Below are positions 15,453-24,084 of a stretch of 64,000 nt of DNA, in pieces. The notes beneath the pieces are model-generated. The model was not told where the DNA came from. It was given only the letters and a program-made list of their open reading frames with translations, and did no database searches. Made by a program: the position numbers and the translations under genes. Source of the DNA: Spongiibacteraceae bacterium UBA5047 (GTDB lineage: Bacteria > Pseudomonadota > Gammaproteobacteria > Pseudomonadales > Spongiibacteraceae); the NCBI GenBank assembly GCA_002415025.1, contig DIBR01000002.1, positions 79,412 to 143,411 of the forward strand. Direction: 5' to 3'. Positions within the stretch are counted from its first letter, which is position 1. Each line of letters begins with the position of its first letter.

Positions 15453-16781
15453 ATGGCTGCAAGCATTCAGGCTGAGCGCGTTACCCTCCCCGAAACCTGG
15501 TTGGATGACAGCAAAGACTTTGACCCCTACGCAGCCTTTGATGAAGCCAGTGGCGCCGGTAAAGTTGACCCATACCCGATCTATAAAGCGCTGCGCGACA
15601 AGGGCGGTGTTATTCGCCATGTGCCGGTAGACCAGGTTGCTGCAGCATTGGCGGGTGATGACGAGGAGAAGCCTTCGTCGTTTGCCGAGTGGCAGAGCGG
15701 TGACCCTGAAACACCGGTGTCCTTTGGTTTGTACAGCTACAAAGCCGTTACGGAGTCTTTGCGCAACGGCGAGGTATTTTCATCAAAGGGCTACGAGAAT
15801 TTGATGGGTCTGATTTTCGGCCATTCGATTCTGGAGATGGATCACCCGGAGCACACGCAGCATCGCTCATTGGTTGCGCAGGCCTTCAGGCCCAAGGTGC
15901 TGGAGTTGTGGGAAAAGGGCTTGGTGAGGCGCGTTATCCAGGAGCAGATCGACAGTTTTAAACACAAGGGCGAGGCGGACCTGACCAAGGAGTTTACCCT
16001 CGACTATCCCGTGCAGGTGATTGCCGGCATGCTGGGGGTGCCGCTGGAACACTCGGACTGGTTTCGGCGCCGCGCTATTGAAGAAATTTCGATACAAGTT
16101 GATATCGAACGCGGCGTAGAGGCCGCTCGCGTATTGAAGGACTATTTCTCGCAGATTATTGCCATTCGCCGGGAGGAGCCGGGTGATGATCTGATTTCCG
16201 AACTGGTGCGCGCCGAGCTTGACGGGCACAGTCTCTCCGACGAAGAAATTTTGCCCTTTCTTATGTTACTGTCGCCCGCCGGCGCCGAAACGACTTACCG
16301 CTCTACCGGCAACTTGCTGTTCGGCTTGCTAAAGCACCCGGAACAATTGGCGGCGGTGAAAGCAGATCGCGAACTGGTGCCTGCTGCAGTTGAAGAAGCC
16401 ATTCGCTGGGAAACGCCGCTCACGGCCATTCAGCGCTGGACAACGCGGGATGTCGAGGTCGAGGGGGTAACCATTCCGGAAGGTGCCGACATTACCATGT
16501 GCGTCGCGTCGGCCAACCGCGACCAGAAGGTCTGGGGTGACGATGCCGACGAATTCAATGTATTCCGGCCCCGGCACCAGCACGTTGCTTTCGCTACCGG
16601 ACGCCACACCTGTTTGGGCATTCATCTGGCGCGGTTGGAAATGAAAGTCGCGCTAAACATGCTGCTCGACCAACTGCCGGACATTCACCTTGATCCGGCC
16701 TGCGCCGACAACTGCTTTATTGACGGGCAGCGCTTTCGCTCGCCCAATCAGCTGCGGGTGAAGTTTACGCCGGTTAAATAG
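15453..16781 (+). CDS. Cytochrome P450 monooxygenase
   Basis: This soluble bacterial P450 of 442 residues has the oxygen-activation motif AGAETT (276-281), the ExxR motif in VEEAIRWE, and the haem loop FATGRHTCLG with ligand Cys387. There is no signal peptide or fused reductase, so it needs separate ferredoxin and reductase partners, which I do not see in this window. The ATG at 15453 has AGGAG 8 bases before it. The insertion rich in acidic residues near 65-80 (LAGDDEEKPSSFAEWQSGDP) is longer than in many CYPs. It is divergent from the KARI-like operon and shares an operator candidate with it. Hydroxylation of a hydrophobic skeleton or side chain is the expected role. Confidence 0.93.
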   Translation: MAASIQAERVTLPETWLDDSKDFDPYAAFDEASGAGKVDPYPIYKALRDKGGVIRHVPVDQVAAALAGDDEEKPSSFAEWQSGDPETPVSFGLYSYKAVTESLRNGEVFSSKGYENLMGLIFGHSILEMDHPEHTQHRSLVAQAFRPKVLELWEKGLVRRVIQEQIDSFKHKGEADLTKEFTLDYPVQVIAGMLGVPLEHSDWFRRRAIEEISIQVDIERGVEAARVLKDYFSQIIAIRREEPGDDLISELVRAELDGHSLSDEEILPFLMLLSPAGAETTYRSTGNLLFGLLKHPEQLAAVKADRELVPAAVEEAIRWETPLTAIQRWTTRDVEVEGVTIPEGADITMCVASANRDQKVWGDDADEFNVFRPRHQHVAFATGRHTCLGIHLARLEMKVALNMLLDQLPDIHLDPACADNCFIDGQRFRSPNQLRVKFTPVK

Positions 16782-16797
16782 AATCAGGAGTGGCGGT

Positions 16798-17127
16798 ATG
16801 AGTGAATTGATATTTGTTTTCAGCAATGCGGTAGCGGGGCGCGAAGAAGAGTGCAATGAGTGGTACAACACCGTTCACTTGCAGGAAGTAGCCGCGGTAA
16901 AAGGCATCCGTTGCGCCCAGCGTTTTACCTTGTCAGATACCCAGATAAACGAAGACCAGCCGTATCGCTACGTTGCGGTATATGAAGTCGACGACGAGAT
17001 TGGCGCCGTCGACGCGGTAAAAAATATGCTCGCGGGCGCCGAGGGTATGAATATGTCAGATTCGCTGGACACCGACAATGCCTATGTCACAGTGATGCAG
17101 TCTGTTACCGGGAAAGTGTCTGCCTGA
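16798..17127 (+). CDS. Small EthD/DUF4286-like alpha-beta barrel protein
   Basis: The 109-residue protein begins MSELIFVFSNAVAGREEE and contains EWYNTVHLQEVAAVKGI followed by YRYVAVYEVDDEI. This is the pattern of dimeric ferredoxin-fold (EthD or DUF4286-like) proteins, where a small fold binds or handles hydrophobic metabolites. The gene starts 16 bp after the P450 stop, with AGGAG at 16785-16789, so the two should be co-transcribed. EthD-type proteins are often found beside P450s in degradation clusters, and their exact role is often unclear. A scavenging or product-handling function for the P450 reaction is a guess. Confidence 0.65.
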   Translation: MSELIFVFSNAVAGREEECNEWYNTVHLQEVAAVKGIRCAQRFTLSDTQINEDQPYRYVAVYEVDDEIGAVDAVKNMLAGAEGMNMSDSLDTDNAYVTVMQSVTGKVSA

Positions 17128-17138
17128 AGGCCTGTACA

Positions 17139-17164
17139 TTTGGCTCTGGCCTAGACGAGCCAAA
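17139..17164 (+). terminator. Possible weak terminator hairpin after the P450 operon
   Basis: A perfect 8-bp inverted repeat (TTTGGCTC and GAGCCAAA) with a 10-base loop begins 12 bp after the stop of the small P450-associated gene. No run of T follows, so intrinsic termination is unproven. Confidence 0.35.
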
Positions 17165-17495
17165 ACGTCAAGGCTTGACTCCTCATTCTCACTACATAAC
17201 ACTAGACTTTAGCAACGCTGATAATAACAACAAACATTAGGCGAAGAATTTACAAAGGGAATTTAAGTGGTTTCCACCGGAGAAAAGTGGGTTTGTCTGG
17301 TCTCGCCAGGCTTGGTTGTCTGAGTTTTGCTGCATGCACGCCTTTGCGTTGAAAGGGCAGTAAGCATCCCGACTGGTTTTTAACGGCTCGCCTTTGAAGA
17401 GCGGGCTTTTTCTTCGCGTGTGTAACCCCTCCCCCTCATGTAAGGCCGTTTGTTTCGACGTTGCATATAAACCTTTTGTGACTTTGTTGTGGGAC
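17165..17495. other. Intergenic stretch with no recognised gene
   Basis: About 330 bases between the P450 operon and the first lipoprotein. Open frames here have no recognisable protein pattern and one merely extends the lipoprotein frame upstream. I see no RNA gene or clear operator. The promoter of the lipoprotein pair presumably lies in it. Confidence 0.5.
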
Positions 17496-18254
17496 ATGAA
17501 CATGAAAAATCTGGGCTTGGTGTCTGTTGCTCTGGGGATTGCGGTTTTGGTAAGCGGGTGCGCGAGCATTCTGAGTGACAATCAATATTCTGTGAGTTTA
17601 GTCTCTTCGCCACCGGGGGCAGCCTACACGCTCAAAAATGGTGAAGGCTACGTAATACAGAAAGGGCACACCCCTGATATCGTCAGCCTTCGCAGTTCGG
17701 CGGGCTACTTCAAGCGTGCTAAATATACTTTAAACATGAGCAAAGACGGATACGCTGACAATGAAACCGTACTGAAGGGCGGCATTGATGGTTGGTATTT
17801 CGGCAACCTGCTGCTAGGCGGCGCGCTGGGCATGTTGTTTGTCGATCCGGTTACCGGTTCAATGTGGAGCCTGCCGGAAGTACAGGAAGTTGCTATGAGC
17901 GCTTCGCCCGAAGCTTCGACCCCGACTCCCGCCCCGGCCAGCGCATCAACTCCGTCGGCACCTGTTGCTCAGGCTGAAGATTCGTATCAACAACCTGTTG
18001 TCGCCCCTGTCGACAACCGGCCCGTCCAGGCGGCCAGAATATCGTCAGCCCCTCCTGTCGAAACCACAACGCGCAGCGTCGATGAAGCGATCGGTTACGG
18101 TGAGGCGACCCGCTTGGCGTCAGTTCATCGTTGCGACTCTGACATTCAACTCGACTATCAAGTAGAAAGCGGCGCTATGTATCGAGCCTACTGTGAGTGG
18201 GGAGGGGTGAAGAAAATCATGTGCCAGCAAAGCGGCTGTCGTGTGATGGAGTGA
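17496..18254 (+). CDS. Lipoprotein with shared Cys-rich C-terminal module (1)
   Basis: I do not recognise a named family. From the ATG at 17496 (or 17502) the protein has 252 residues and a lipobox VLVSGC with Cys22, so it should be a membrane-anchored lipoprotein. The region after the lipobox (SLVSSPPGAAYTLKNGEGYV, then YTLNMSKDGYADNETVLKGG) resembles PEGA-type or surface-anchoring beta domains. A short hydrophobic glycine-rich stretch (YFGNLLLGGALGMLFVD) follows, then a Pro/Ala/Ser-rich linker. The last 49 residues (18105-18251) hold four cysteines and match the end of the next lipoprotein at 24 of 49 positions. The two genes lie 59 bp apart and are probably one unit. Confidence 0.75.
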   Translation: MNMKNLGLVSVALGIAVLVSGCASILSDNQYSVSLVSSPPGAAYTLKNGEGYVIQKGHTPDIVSLRSSAGYFKRAKYTLNMSKDGYADNETVLKGGIDGWYFGNLLLGGALGMLFVDPVTGSMWSLPEVQEVAMSASPEASTPTPAPASASTPSAPVAQAEDSYQQPVVAPVDNRPVQAARISSAPPVETTTRSVDEAIGYGEATRLASVHRCDSDIQLDYQVESGAMYRAYCEWGGVKKIMCQQSGCRVME

Positions 18255-18313
18255 ACTTGACTTTGGTACCCCGGTAAAACGAATTAAGCCAGTACGGCTG
18301 GAGCACAGAGCAC

Positions 18314-19228
18314 ATGAGAACCAAAAGCAAAACAATCACCCTTACGCTGGCTGCGATATTTCTTGCCGGGTGCGCCGGGTTTCGCGGAGGCAATCTTCCC
18401 AATCTTATGGATGCAGATTTGGCGCTGACAGAAAAAACAAAAACCCGAATTTTCTACGAGAACCAGTTCGATACCAGTATGAATATATCGGACAAGTCTC
18501 ATAAAAAGGCGCTGGAGAAGCAGAAGCAACAGTTTTTTGAGCAGCTCAGCCGGTCTGGGTGCTGCGAGCTCGTAGAGACTCGGGATGAGGCTGATCTGAT
18601 TGTAAATGCCAAGCTTGCCTTGCATTCAAGTAATGCGGCCATGATTGGCGCGTTTATCACCGGTTACTCGCTATATACGATTCCGTCCTGGGTGACACCC
18701 AAGATGACTTACGAAGTGGATGTTGTTTCGTCGGCAGGGGTTGCGCATAGCTACCGCTACCAGGACCAGTACACGTTGGTCCAATGGCTACCCATGCTAT
18801 TTGTGTTTCCCTTCGCAAACCCCTTGCCAATGGAAAAAGAGCTGCAGTTCAATGCGTACCGGAATTTGCTGGTCGACCTGAAAAAGAGCGGACTGCTGAA
18901 AGCGGAAGACAGTACGCGTTTGAGTAGAGACCGTCACGATGAGGTCGTGCCAGCCAAAGAAGCGCCTCCCCGAAGCTATCGGCCGCAAGAACCTCGCACA
19001 AGTATGCAGCCAGCGCGATCGGAACCTTCCCGGGTGCCTGAACAACGATCTGCCGTTGCCCCTGATACAACAACTGAGGCGAAAAGAGTTGCCTCAGCAC
19101 ACAATTGCAGTACTCAGATTGAACTCGATTACCAGGGCGCCGGCGGCTCGATCTATATGACGCCTTGTGGAGCCAGGGGTATAAAAAAGATCATGTGTGA
19201 TCAGACTGAATGCCGGCTAATGGACTAG
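18314..19228 (+). CDS. Lipoprotein with shared Cys-rich C-terminal module (2)
   Basis: The 304-residue lipoprotein has lipobox FLAGC (Cys20). Its main domain (about 30-195) is unlike that of the preceding lipoprotein: TRIFYENQFDTSMN, then DEADLIVNAKLALHS and a hydrophobic TGYSLYTIPSWVTPK, a layout seen in lipoproteins that handle envelope stress or secretion, but I cannot name it. A low-complexity linker rich in Arg, Pro, Ser and Glu follows. The final 49 residues (19079-19225) repeat the four-cysteine module of the upstream gene. Shared module, adjacency and matching orientation suggest the two proteins work together at the envelope. Confidence 0.75.
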   Translation: MRTKSKTITLTLAAIFLAGCAGFRGGNLPNLMDADLALTEKTKTRIFYENQFDTSMNISDKSHKKALEKQKQQFFEQLSRSGCCELVETRDEADLIVNAKLALHSSNAAMIGAFITGYSLYTIPSWVTPKMTYEVDVVSSAGVAHSYRYQDQYTLVQWLPMLFVFPFANPLPMEKELQFNAYRNLLVDLKKSGLLKAEDSTRLSRDRHDEVVPAKEAPPRSYRPQEPRTSMQPARSEPSRVPEQRSAVAPDTTTEAKRVASAHNCSTQIELDYQGAGGSIYMTPCGARGIKKIMCDQTECRLMD

Positions 19229-19248
19229 CGGGTTAATTTAGCGGGGCT

Positions 19249-19521
19249 TCAGGCATCTGCTGCAGCGGTAGCAAGCATGTCATAAAAGCCCTGCCAAAGG
19301 ACGCCCTTCTCCCCCCTCCAGCCTTTTTGCCTCAGTAGCATTTCTGCCGCGGTCTGAACTTTGATCAGTACGATGACCGGGCAGGTTTCCATGCAGTGCG
19401 CGCGCAATGCCGAGCCCGCGACTTTGGGGGGCACTTGAGCATATTCGGCAACTTCATTGATATCAATATCGAACGCTTGCAGCAGCTCCATCGTCGCCGA
19501 CTTTCTAGCAGGACTTTCCAT
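19249..19521 (-). CDS. Small hypothetical protein, divergent from an XRE regulator
   Basis: This 90-residue protein (MESPARKSATMELLQAFDID...) has no family I recognise. It is mostly helical in character, with two cysteines in RAHCMETCPV. The ATG at 19521 is internally consistent, and the gene shares a 110-bp promoter region with the XRE gene at 19632. Such pairs often encode a regulator and the gene it controls. The protein could also be a transcription-factor-like helical protein itself. Coding status is probable but not certain. Confidence 0.5.
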   Translation of the reverse strand: MESPARKSATMELLQAFDIDINEVAEYAQVPPKVAGSALRAHCMETCPVIVLIKVQTAAEMLLRQKGWRGEKGVLWQGFYDMLATAAADA

Positions 19522-19551
19522 GTCAGTTCCATTCCGTTGGTTTGACGTTAC

Positions 19552-19574
19552 GAGTTGGTTAGGCTTACTAACTC
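19552..19574. promoter_or_regulatory. Imperfect palindrome, candidate operator of the XRE regulator
   Basis: The 23-bp sequence runs from GAGTTGGTTAG to CTTACTAACTC around a central G, with nine of eleven arm positions paired. It is central in the gap between the divergent 19249-19521 and 19632-19994 genes, the usual place for an XRE operator. Confidence 0.5.
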
Positions 19575-19631
19575 AGCTGTGTAATTTATTCTTTCCTTTC
19601 CTGCTGAGTCAAGTGTTTCTAAACTCCCGCC

Positions 19632-19994
19632 ATGAGTATTGGTTCACGAATTAAGCAAGCCAGACAGGCGGCGGGACTCTCCCAGGCGGATTTGGCGGAG
19701 GCGATGGGTATTACCCGCAGCGCCTGCAGTCAGTGGGAGTCTGATCAAGGCACCGGCCCGCGCCGCGAACGGCTTGAGATGCTCGCGGCTGAACTGGGTG
19801 TCACCTATGAGTGGCTGGCAACAGGCCGCGATAGCGCGGGCGTGGGTGAAGCGTTGCCGGCCTATTTGAGCGGGGAACAAACCGAATTACTCGGCCTGTT
19901 CAAATCGCTTGGCTCGGCTCAACGCAAGGCCTTGCTGGCTTTTTTGCGTGCCACAAAAAACACCCGGAAAGACAAAAGCGCAGATTCTGCGTAA
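19632..19994 (+). CDS. XRE-family helix-turn-helix regulator
   Basis: The 120-residue protein begins with a standard HTH_3 domain: RIKQARQAAGLSQADLAEAM, then GITRSACSQWESDQG, LEMLAAELGVTYEWLATG. This Cro/C1 pattern binds operator DNA as a dimer. The C-terminal half is short and basic (KNTRKDKSADSA), with LLGLFKSLGSAQRKALLAFL as a likely dimerisation helix. It is divergent from a 90-residue hypothetical gene, with a good palindrome between them. It resembles small autonomous regulators of phage-like or stress loci, but no phage genes are adjacent. Confidence 0.85.
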   Translation: MSIGSRIKQARQAAGLSQADLAEAMGITRSACSQWESDQGTGPRRERLEMLAAELGVTYEWLATGRDSAGVGEALPAYLSGEQTELLGLFKSLGSAQRKALLAFLRATKNTRKDKSADSA

Positions 19995-20037
19995 TCGGGT
20001 TTCGCTCCGCGCTATCCATTCCGCTGCCCGTTTGGGT

Positions 20038-21189
20038 TCAGCTTTTGCAGAGTTCTTCCTGCACCATCATGTCGCTGAAACGCCCGAGGTGGAAATCGGC
20101 GTCACCCAGGGTGGTGTTGATGAGCGTTAATCGCTTGAAGTAGTGACCAATAATCAATTCTTCGGTGACACCGATGCCGCCATGCAATTGCACGGACTGC
20201 TGGCCGACGAAACGGGCAGACTGCCCTGTGAGTGTTTTGGCAGCGGCCATGGTGCGTGCGCGTGTAGCGCTATCGGCATCAAGTTTGCCGGCTGCGAGGT
20301 AGGCCATTGAGCGCGCCTGTTCGGTGTGAAGCAGCATGTCAGCCATACGATGTTGCAACGCCTGAAAAATGCCGAGGGGCACGCCAAACTGCTTGCGGGT
20401 TTTCAGATACTCGCCGGTTTCGTTAATCAATGCATCCATTATTCCGACTGCTTCAGCGCAGAGCGCTGCGATGGCGGTGTCGCGATAAAGCTCCAGCAGC
20501 GACAGGCCCTTGTTGAGATCACCAATCAGGGCGTCTTTGCTGAGCTCAACATTTGAAAACCCGATATCTGCTGCGCTTTGGCCATCGTGATTGCGATAGG
20601 GAATCTGCGTTATCCCCGCCTGCTTTGAGTCGACCAAAAACAGCGAAATACCGTCGGCGTCCGACGGCTGGCCCGTTGTGCGGGCTGAGACGATGAAATA
20701 ATCAGCGTGTTGGCCCGCCAGTACCACAGATTTATTGCCGTTGAGTTTGTAGCCTGCCGCACTTTCTTCGGCGTGGCTGCTCACGTGCTGGAGTTGATAG
20801 CGGCTATGCGGCTCGCTGTGAGCCAGCGTCAGCAGACATTCTCCTGCCGCGACTTTGGGTAGTAGCGAACTGCGTTGTGCGTCGCTGCCAGCTTGGGCTA
20901 TCAGGCCTGCGCCCAGTACTGTGGGCAAATACGGCTCAAGCACCAGCCCGCGCCCCAATGATTGCATGACCAGCAAGGTGTCCAGCGCACTGCCACCAAA
21001 ACCGTCGTATTCTTCGGGCAGTGTCAGCGCGAGCAATCCGAGTTCAGCAAATTGCTGCCAGATGGAGCGACTGAAACCGTCGGCTGATTCAAGAATGCGT
21101 TGACGAACTTCAAAGCTGTAGTCGTTGCGAATAAAGCGCTGCAGCATGTCGTCGAGCTGGGTTTGTTCTTCGCTAAAATCAAAATTCAT
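20038..21189 (-). CDS. Acyl-CoA dehydrogenase, small/non-catalytic-type subunit
   Basis: This 383-residue ACAD-fold protein has a typical N-terminal helical domain and a beta region (ECLLTLAHSEPHSRY). At the places where ACADs carry a catalytic glutamate it has Tyr235-Arg236 (ELYRDTAIAAL) instead of Glu-Arg, and a C-terminal TTLGDADFH instead of the usual YxGxSxEIQ. This is the look of the inactive partner in heterotetrameric ACADs that act on bulky acyl-CoAs such as steroid side chains. It is the last gene of the BVMO/ACAD/ACAD unit and starts 34 bp after its paired gene. By eye the pairing is strong. The substrate is inferred only. Confidence 0.85.
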   Translation of the reverse strand: MNFDFSEEQTQLDDMLQRFIRNDYSFEVRQRILESADGFSRSIWQQFAELGLLALTLPEEYDGFGGSALDTLLVMQSLGRGLVLEPYLPTVLGAGLIAQAGSDAQRSSLLPKVAAGECLLTLAHSEPHSRYQLQHVSSHAEESAAGYKLNGNKSVVLAGQHADYFIVSARTTGQPSDADGISLFLVDSKQAGITQIPYRNHDGQSAADIGFSNVELSKDALIGDLNKGLSLLELYRDTAIAALCAEAVGIMDALINETGEYLKTRKQFGVPLGIFQALQHRMADMLLHTEQARSMAYLAAGKLDADSATRARTMAAAKTLTGQSARFVGQQSVQLHGGIGVTEELIIGHYFKRLTLINTTLGDADFHLGRFSDMMVQEELCKS

Positions 21190-21223
21190 ACGTTTTTCTC
21201 TCTTGTGTTCTTTGCGATTTGCC

Positions 21224-22420
21224 CTAGAGGCCGAGGATCATTCGGCTGACAATATTTTTCTGAATTTCGTTTGAGCCACCGTAAATCGACACCTTGCGGG
21301 TGTTGAAATAGTGGCCGCTGACGGGCAGGTAGTTGTCGGGGCCGGCAACTGATCCTGTGAAGTCGGCATGGAGCGCATCGGGCTGATAGGGCAAGCCGTA
21401 GCAGCCCGCAGTTTCCATCATCAGTTCCGACAGCGTTTGCTGAAGCTCCGAGCCTTTGATTTTAAGCAGGGAGGCTTCCGGTCCCGGTGCTGCGTTTTTC
21501 TCTGCCATGGCCATTACCCGCAAATTGGTAATTTCCAATGCCATCAAATCAATTTCTGCCTGGGCGATTTTGTCGGCGAAGCGCGGGTTTGCCAGCAGAT
21601 TGCTGTCGCCGTCGCGGGCATTGGCCGCCAGTTCTTTTACTTGTCGCAACGCCTGCTTGCAGCCGCCGACTTCGGCGATGTTTGTACGTTCGTGACCGAG
21701 AAGGTATTTGGCATAGGTCCAGCCGGCATTCTCTTCGCCGACCCGGTTGGCGACGGGCACTTTAACATTGTCGAAGAATACTTCATTCACCTCATGCCCG
21801 CCGTCGAGCATGATGATGGGGCGCACGGTTACGCCGGGTGACTTCATATCAATGAGCAAAAACGAAATGCCCTTTTGCGGCTTTACGTCCGGGTCTGTGC
21901 GCACCAGCGCAAATATCCAGTCGGCGTGTTGGGCCAGAGTAGTCCAGGTTTTTTGGCCATTTACCGTGTAGTTTTCGCCATCGCGCACGGCGCGGGTGCT
22001 TACTGAGGCGAGATCGGAACCGGAGCCGGGTTCGGAGTAGCCCTGACACCACCAGTCTTCGCCGGACAATATGCGCGGCAGAAAATAGTCTTGCTGGGTT
22101 TTGTCACCGAAGGCCATCAATACCGGTGCCACCATTTTCATGGAGAACGGCAATATGATTGGCGCACCGGCAGCGGCGCGTTCTTCGTCAAATATATATT
22201 GAAAAGCGGGGCTCCAATCGGTGCCGCCGTATTCCTTTGGCCAGTTGCCGGCTACCCAGCCTTTTTTGTAAAGAATTTTGTGCCAGCGCAGGTAGTCTTC
22301 TTTGCTAAGGTGTTTGCCACTTTGCACTTTGTCGCGAATATCTGCGGGCAGCTCTTTTTCCAGAAACGCGCGAACGTCCAGGCGAAAACGCTCTTCTTCA
22401 GGGGAAAAATTCAGGTCCAT
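21224..22420 (-). CDS. Acyl-CoA dehydrogenase, catalytic-type subunit
   Basis: The 398-residue enzyme contains the FAD and acyl-CoA motifs CQGYSEPGSGSDLAS and GQKTWTTLAQHADWIFALVR, and ends with SIYGGSNEIQKNIVSRMILG. It has the Glu244-Arg245 pair (LLGHERTNIAEVGG) where isovaleryl-CoA-type dehydrogenases have their base. It would introduce an alpha,beta double bond into an acyl-CoA, passing electrons to ETF. The AAGGAG ribosome-binding site overlaps the BVMO stop codon, indicating translational coupling. With the adjacent non-catalytic-type subunit it likely forms an alpha2beta2 enzyme. Large, branched acyl-CoAs are the family's usual substrates. Confidence 0.9.
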   Translation of the reverse strand: MDLNFSPEEERFRLDVRAFLEKELPADIRDKVQSGKHLSKEDYLRWHKILYKKGWVAGNWPKEYGGTDWSPAFQYIFDEERAAAGAPIILPFSMKMVAPVLMAFGDKTQQDYFLPRILSGEDWWCQGYSEPGSGSDLASVSTRAVRDGENYTVNGQKTWTTLAQHADWIFALVRTDPDVKPQKGISFLLIDMKSPGVTVRPIIMLDGGHEVNEVFFDNVKVPVANRVGEENAGWTYAKYLLGHERTNIAEVGGCKQALRQVKELAANARDGDSNLLANPRFADKIAQAEIDLMALEITNLRVMAMAEKNAAPGPEASLLKIKGSELQQTLSELMMETAGCYGLPYQPDALHADFTGSVAGPDNYLPVSGHYFNTRKVSIYGGSNEIQKNIVSRMILGL

Positions 22421-22430
22421 CGGGATCTCC

Positions 22431-23933
22431 TTATGCAGATTTTTGTAATGTGCGATTAGCTGGTTGAATAAAGTTCAGGTTGCCGTCGTTGATGTTCCCG
22501 CGCAGCAGGGATCTGCGGTCGCGTTTGTAGTCCATTACAACTTTCCATGGGCCCTGGCTGCCCTGGCGGGGTGTGAGCGCAGAGGAGCGCTTTACATACC
22601 CTGAACTGAGGCTATCCATAATGCCGCTGTCGAGTTTGCAGCCATGCGGGTCTACGGGAATGGCGACGGACACGCCGGTCTTGTCCATGTACTTGAAGAG
22701 GCGGCTGAGGTAGCGGACAGCAACTTCAACCTTTAGTGTCCACGACAGGTTGGTGTAGCCCATCATCATGGCGAAATTGGGCAGGTCTTCAATCAATACC
22801 CCTTTGTAAGCCATTTTTTCATTCAGCTTGACGCTTTCGCCATCCAGACTGATTGACGCGCCGCCCAGCATTTGCAGTTGTAGTCCGGTTGCCGCAACGA
22901 TGATGTCGGCCTCCAGGGTCCGGCCGGATTCCAGCTGTATGCCCTTGTCGACAAAGCATTCAATAGTGTCGGTGACGACAGAGGCTTGCCCGTTGCGCAG
23001 TTCCTTAAACAGTGCGCCGTCGGGAACGGCGCAGATGCGTTCGTCCCAGGGGTTGTAGCGGGGGGTGAAGTGGGGAAGGTAGTCGTCGGAAGGCAATTGT
23101 TGACGAACCTTCTCGAGCAGAAAGCGCTTTACCCGTTCAGGGTGGCGTTTGCTGCTGCGAAATAGCCAGCGTTGCAGCGTAATATTGCGCCAGCGGGTTA
23201 AACGAAAAACCCAGCTGGCAGGCAAGAAGTGCAGCAACTGTTTTGACATTGAATCTTCGGCAGGACGCGAAAAGATATACGAAGGCGAACGCTGCAGCAT
23301 GGTGACGTGTCTGGCCTTGGCGGCCATTGTAGGAACTAGTGTCACTGCGGTAGCCCCGCTACCGATAACAATTACCCGCTTGTCGCTGTAGTCCAGTGAT
23401 TCGGGCCATTGTTGGGCGTGGAAAAATGTCCCGCTAAAATCCCCTGCGCCGGGAAAGTCGGGCAAATGCCCTTGGTCATAGTTGTAATAACCGGTACAAC
23501 TGACAAGAAAGCGACAGTGGTATGAGCGCAGTTCGCCATCAGTTTCGCTTTGTGTCTGCACGCTCCATTGTTGAGTCTGGCTGTTCCAGTCGGCGCTGAG
23601 TACCTTGCAGCCGAAATGTATCTTCCTGTCGACGTGGTAGGCCTTTGCCGTGTCGTGGATGTACTGTCGGATTTCAGCGCCATCAGCCAGAGTCCGGGCC
23701 TGGCGCCAGGGGCGAAAACAATAGCCAAAGGTGAACATATCGGAATCGGACCGAATGCCCGGATAGCGGAACAAGTCCCAGGTGCCGCCGATATTCTGTC
23801 GGCGCTCGAGAATGGCGACCGATTTTTCCGGGTTGTGCTTGGCCAGCTGGCAGGCTGCGCCGATACCGGACAGGCCTGCCCCGATGATGAGTACGTCTAA
23901 GTGATGAGTCGGCGTTGTGTTTGCGGTGCTCAT
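22431..23933 (-). CDS. Flavin monooxygenase of Baeyer-Villiger type
   Basis: I place the start at the ATG at 23933 (MSTANTTPTHHLDVLIIGAG), giving 500 residues. In-frame sequence upstream of it runs into the divergent AraC gene and is not credible. The FAD motif GAGLSG is at 18-23, the NADPH motif GSGATA near 191-196, and the BVMO fingerprint FSGTFFHAQQWP at 166-177 matches FxGxxxHxxxW(P/D). Baeyer-Villiger enzymes insert oxygen next to a ketone. The gene heads the unit BVMO/ACAD/ACAD, opposite an AraC regulator. In a lipid- or terpenoid-degrading context it would open a ketone ring or cleave a side chain (inference). Confidence 0.9.
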   Translation of the reverse strand: MSTANTTPTHHLDVLIIGAGLSGIGAACQLAKHNPEKSVAILERRQNIGGTWDLFRYPGIRSDSDMFTFGYCFRPWRQARTLADGAEIRQYIHDTAKAYHVDRKIHFGCKVLSADWNSQTQQWSVQTQSETDGELRSYHCRFLVSCTGYYNYDQGHLPDFPGAGDFSGTFFHAQQWPESLDYSDKRVIVIGSGATAVTLVPTMAAKARHVTMLQRSPSYIFSRPAEDSMSKQLLHFLPASWVFRLTRWRNITLQRWLFRSSKRHPERVKRFLLEKVRQQLPSDDYLPHFTPRYNPWDERICAVPDGALFKELRNGQASVVTDTIECFVDKGIQLESGRTLEADIIVAATGLQLQMLGGASISLDGESVKLNEKMAYKGVLIEDLPNFAMMMGYTNLSWTLKVEVAVRYLSRLFKYMDKTGVSVAIPVDPHGCKLDSGIMDSLSSGYVKRSSALTPRQGSQGPWKVVMDYKRDRRSLLRGNINDGNLNFIQPANRTLQKSA

Positions 23934-24084
23934 GCGGTGGCCTTTTACCGGGCGATTTACGCTGTTTTTGACGCGGTTAGCCGACCAAGATAGTGCAAAC
24001 ACCAGCCTAGAAGTTGGCATATTGCGAATTATATGAGACAAATAACGAAAGAATCGTGAAAAACGGGCTAACAGGCAGCTTGCT

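Noticed and set aside
14722..15630. Long plus-strand open frame opposite the KARI-like gene and into the P450 start
   Set aside because: It crosses the shared promoter and overlaps two well supported genes; its translation has no family pattern.
17237..17613. Minus-strand open frames in the gap before the first lipoprotein
   Set aside because: No recognisable protein pattern and overlap with the lipoprotein signal peptide coding region.
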